From a bacterium (GTDB lineage: Bacteria; Zixibacteria; MSB-5A5; GN15; FEB-12): a stretch of 8,254 bases of DNA. The notes under the pieces are model-generated. The model was given only the letters and a program-made list of their open reading frames with translations, was not told where the DNA came from and searched no databases. The position numbers were made by a program, and so were the translations under genes. The stretch lies in NCBI GenBank assembly GCA_030629485.1, contig DAOVOW010000071.1, forward strand, positions 1 to 8,254. Direction: 5' to 3'. Shown here in pieces: positions 5,742 through 8,254 of the stretch. Position 1 is the first letter of the stretch, and each line of letters opens with the position of its first letter.

Positions 5742-7517
5742 ATGGGTCTAGAAAAGTGCCAAACCCCAATGTATAGTGGCACCATTTGCAATCGACCTAT
5801 CGTAGCGGGTGACAAGTGCATTTGCCATCTGGATGATCCGACCAAGGATCTGAACGCATTTCAGCACGAAGTGACTCTCGAACTTAGAAAGGATGGTCCA
5901 GTTAGTGACCTTACTGGCTTCGTATTCCCAGTTGGGATTATAATCCGTCCCCGAACACCAAAGCCGCCGGTAGTGTTCGATAGAGCGAGATTCCTTGGAC
6001 CGATCGATTTCAACAAGGCAGATTTTCCGCGGCATGTTTCTTTCGAAGAGACGCATTTCCTAGGTAAGGCATGTTTCGAGGAATGCTCGTTTGCTCAAGG
6101 TGTCGTGTTCAACAATGCAATCTTTGAAGCCGAAGCTCGCTTTCGCAAAGTAAAATCCAACGGACCCGTCAACTTCTTCAAGTGCTCCTTTTCTGGAGCC
6201 GTTGACTACAGCTTTGTAGAGTTCAATTCGGACGTCCGGTTCCATTGTGTACACTTTGATGAGGGTGTTGGGTTTCAGAAATCGAAGATAGGGATCGATG
6301 GCTCCGTCTTTATTATAGAGGGGGGACAATGGAAGAAATCCATTGACTTCTCCGACACGACTTTTCGTGCCACTCTTCAAATCAAGGACGCGACATTCAC
6401 GGGCCCGATTGACTACAAGGACACGAACTTTGAGGGTGAGGTTAGCATTCGAGGGGGCGGCTTTGGCGGCGGCTTGTCATGCACAAACGCGACCATAAAC
6501 AAAGGAATGAACATCAGTACAACCGTGTCAATGAATGCGGATTTCACAGACTTGTTGATTCAAGGCCATGTTTATTTCGTTGGGACACAGTTTAGGTGTC
6601 CCGTCAGCTTCGCACGTTGTCAAGTCAGGTCGGGCGGAAAACTAGTGCTTGATGGCTCTGGAATAAGCAAGAGGGTCTTTCTGGAACAAGCAGATTTCAG
6701 CTTCTGTGGTCTTGACGACAGCGAGGCGCTTGAATTCAGACATGTAGATCTGTCTCTTACACGACTTCTCGGCACAGACTTAACTAAGGTCAGATTCGAT
6801 TCGCCTGATTGGCCGACACGAACAGACATTGTCCAACGATCGCTCAGGAAGATTGCATCGGCAAAATGGCGTGGGGAGTATGGCATAATTCACGGGCGAA
6901 CCTGCATTTACGACGAGATTGCGTTGTCGGAGAAAGACAGAAATGTCTCTAATGACGAGATCAATCCCAGTAGCAGAATTAAGGTGCTGGACATGCTTGC
7001 GGAAGCATACCGCCAGCTCCAGATGAACTACGATTCGCGCTACAGATATCAGGAGGCCAGCGGATTCTATATTGGCGAGCAGGAAATGAAAAGGAAGATG
7101 AAGGGGGGTATTTGGCAGTTTCTGTCTATGCGTTTCCTCTATAAACTGTTTTCGCTATATGGGCAACGTTGGCTGCGCTCTTTCATGTGGCTGCTCTTTG
7201 TTCTGTTTCTTACGCCTGCTGTCCTTCTGAACTCGGGTGTGTGGTTAGATACCCCCGACTGCCACCAGGATGGTGGTTGCCAGGTGAAGTATGAATTGTG
7301 TCTCACTGAGGGAGTTCCACTGCCTGCTACTGCCGACTACTGGGAAGCAGTATGTCTCAATCTCAGCTTAGTCTCATTCAGCAGAAGTGATATGGATGAT
7401 GCTCTTCGCTTAGGGTGGCAACGAGCATTGATCGCCATAGAGCGCTTGCTTGCGTTAATTCTGGCTTCCTTCGTGGTTGTAGCCTTGCGACGCCAGCACA
7501 AGAGAAAGTCTTTCTGA
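5742..7517 (+). CDS. Pentapeptide-type solenoid membrane protein with degenerate two-helix channel-like module
   Basis: Function unknown. The 591-residue product has four visible parts. Residues 6-29 form a Cys/His cluster (C6, C16, C26, C28, H29) of the CxxH-ending type, likely to bind zinc. Residues 79-295 form a solenoid in which Phe or another hydrophobic residue recurs at alternating steps of 5 and 6, as in Pentapeptide_3-like repeats. Residues about 412-455 (YRQLQMNYDSRYRYQEASGFY, then GEQEMKRK) match the linker often found between such repeats and a membrane module. Residues 478-497 and 563-582 are two membrane helices; between them lies a pore-helix-like stretch (532-548) but no TxGYGD filter. 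A KRK-rich tail suggests a cytoplasmic C-terminus. It starts 33 bases after thyX; the best upstream purine run is AAAGG (5726-5730), a little distant at 11 bases. Upstream ATGs at 5731 and 5734 are out of frame. GC is visibly lower than in its neighbours, which suggests later acquisition. Fold calls are fairly secure; the channel relationship is inference. Confidence 0.88.
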   Translation: MGLEKCQTPMYSGTICNRPIVAGDKCICHLDDPTKDLNAFQHEVTLELRKDGPVSDLTGFVFPVGIIIRPRTPKPPVVFDRARFLGPIDFNKADFPRHVSFEETHFLGKACFEECSFAQGVVFNNAIFEAEARFRKVKSNGPVNFFKCSFSGAVDYSFVEFNSDVRFHCVHFDEGVGFQKSKIGIDGSVFIIEGGQWKKSIDFSDTTFRATLQIKDATFTGPIDYKDTNFEGEVSIRGGGFGGGLSCTNATINKGMNISTTVSMNADFTDLLIQGHVYFVGTQFRCPVSFARCQVRSGGKLVLDGSGISKRVFLEQADFSFCGLDDSEALEFRHVDLSLTRLLGTDLTKVRFDSPDWPTRTDIVQRSLRKIASAKWRGEYGIIHGRTCIYDEIALSEKDRNVSNDEINPSSRIKVLDMLAEAYRQLQMNYDSRYRYQEASGFYIGEQEMKRKMKGGIWQFLSMRFLYKLFSLYGQRWLRSFMWLLFVLFLTPAVLLNSGVWLDTPDCHQDGGCQVKYELCLTEGVPLPATADYWEAVCLNLSLVSFSRSDMDDALRLGWQRALIAIERLLALILASFVVVALRRQHKRKSF

Positions 7518-7591
7518 TCCTGTCGTGCCCCCCTCACCTCGCCTTCTTTTTCTGCCACCCACTTGATTCGAGGTGCGACGGGCCGGCGGCG

Positions 7592-8254
7592 TCACGCCGT
7601 GAAGCCAATCGTACGGATACCGGTCGCATCCTGCAATTGCCCCGCCTCGGCGCGGGTGCGCGTGAAACAGACGAGTTTGTCTTTGGGCGTTTCAGAGAAA
7701 TCAAAGTCGCCCTTGTACCGATACTCCCGCTCCTGTCGCCAGTCGGACTTGACACCGGAGGACTGGGTCAGCCAGGTCGGGACATCGTCCGGCCGGTCAC
7801 TATCACGGTTATAATAGCGTACTGGCTGGATACCAAGCTTCGAGGCATATTCCCGTTCCAAACCGATACCATACGGTTCAAACGACATCAGTCGCCGTCG
7901 CGCCCGCCAGGTGATAAGCGGAACCAGTTCCCGAGGTGGCAGACAGGAGAAGCTGACCGTTGGAGTATGCTCCGGCATGTTGCGAGACGACGCGACTATC
8001 CTGCGCTTTCCTACAATGCTGCACAAGGTGTCGAAGCCACTTCGGGGATAGCTCTTTGAGCGTGCGATGGCCTGATAGTAGTCGATAGCATCTTCGGTCG
8101 GCCAGGGGCCGTTGCTGCCGCGCGTCCAGTGGATCAGATACTCGTCGCCGCAGCGACGAATCTCGTTGGTCAGATGCTCGTCCTCGATCGTGTAGCCCAG
8201 AGACTCCTTTCGGGTTTCGTACTCGACCTTCCAACTTCCGATGATCGGCTTGCC
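7592..8254 (-). CDS. C-terminal part of a DUF2971/AbiGi-like protein (5' end beyond window)
   Basis: Reading in from base 8254 on the minus strand gives 220 uninterrupted codons before a TGA at 7592; the start is outside the window. Numbering from the window edge, recognisable blocks are YLIHWTRG (39-46), GFDTLCSIVGKRRIVASSR (73-91), TVSFSCLPPREL (99-110), FEPYGIGLEREYASKLGIQPVRYY (125-148) and DWRQEREYRYKGD (171-183). This order (His-aromatic-Thr, a Ser-Arg segment, xSF, YG, PVxY, then W..E.E.R) recalls DUF2971 and AbiGi-like proteins, some of which occur near phage-defence genes. The likeness is from memory of the motif pattern and no search was run. No catalytic role can be assigned. It converges on the solenoid gene with 74 bases between stops and has GC like the rest of the chromosome. 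Shorter starts inside the window, such as TTG 8026, cut through these blocks and are rejected. Confidence 0.8.
   Translation of the reverse strand, partial: GKPIIGSWKVEYETRKESLGYTIEDEHLTNEIRRCGDEYLIHWTRGSNGPWPTEDAIDYYQAIARSKSYPRSGFDTLCSIVGKRRIVASSRNMPEHTPTVSFSCLPPRELVPLITWRARRRLMSFEPYGIGLEREYASKLGIQPVRYYNRDSDRPDDVPTWLTQSSGVKSDWRQEREYRYKGDFDFSETPKDKLVCFTRTRAEAGQLQDATGIRTIGFTA

Noticed and set aside
5976..6626. Qnr/MfpA-like gyrase-protecting pentapeptide protein
   Set aside because: The repeat is 5+6 rather than uniform five, the protein is far longer, and it ends in membrane helices.
7587..7599. CGGCG-TCA-CGCCG inverted repeat at the stop codon of the right-hand gene, considered as a terminator
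   Set aside because: The stem is only five pairs, the loop is the stop codon itself, and no T-tract follows on either strand.
7415..8059. A 214-codon plus-strand open frame over the right end
   Set aside because: It overlaps the end of the solenoid gene and is antisense to the DUF2971/AbiGi-like frame, which carries coherent motifs to the window edge.
7878..8234. A 118-codon minus-strand frame beginning with ATG near the right edge
   Set aside because: It is the wrong frame of the partial gene: arginine-rich, low complexity and without the motif order seen in the adjacent frame.

Overview
The window looks like a bacterial chromosome segment of moderately high GC. Four 60-base lines counted by hand in thyX, the last gene and the pentapeptide-type gene gave 55-58% in the first two and 43-52% in the third. 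Three features are compatible with the FCB superphylum or a related uncultured lineage: the SecA sequence with an acidic insert, FAD-dependent ThyX, and a hairpin-bearing spacer. That placement is inference, and the window has no rRNA to test it.

Layout. Bases 1-2685 (minus strand) hold the first 895 codons of secA, the Sec translocase motor; its C-terminus lies beyond base 1. A 289-base spacer (2686-2974) carries a Shine-Dalgarno, a possible promoter and a small hairpin-bearing element resembling a dispersed palindromic repeat. Bases 2975-4594 (minus) encode a secreted 539-residue protein. It joins a five-repeat beta-propeller with an exact 41-residue period to a transglutaminase-like domain with an intact Cys-His-Asp triad. 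A 247-base divergent spacer (4595-4841) contains plausible sigma70-type promoters in both directions. thyX (4842-5708, plus) makes dTMP. Its promoter and Shine-Dalgarno positions argue that translation really begins at a TTG twelve bases inside the longest reading frame.

Downstream of thyX the character changes. Bases 5742-7517 (plus) are lower in GC and encode a 591-residue membrane protein. It has an N-terminal Cys/His cluster, a long pentapeptide-type solenoid with a strict 11-residue (5+6) period, a conserved-looking juxtamembrane segment and two C-terminal membrane helices. These helices flank a pore-loop-like stretch with no K+-channel selectivity filter. After a 74-base convergent spacer (7518-7591), in which I see no good terminator, a minus-strand gene enters from beyond base 8254. 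Only its last 220 codons are present; its motif pattern resembles DUF2971/AbiGi-like proteins of uncertain function.

How the genes relate. SecA and the secreted propeller-transglutaminase are linked in a general way, since the latter should use the Sec route, but nothing shows a dedicated system. thyX is housekeeping. The last two genes are the accessory part of the window and the best candidates for something undescribed; a stress-sensing or defence role is speculation. No tRNA, rRNA, CRISPR array, insertion sequence or attachment site was recognised.
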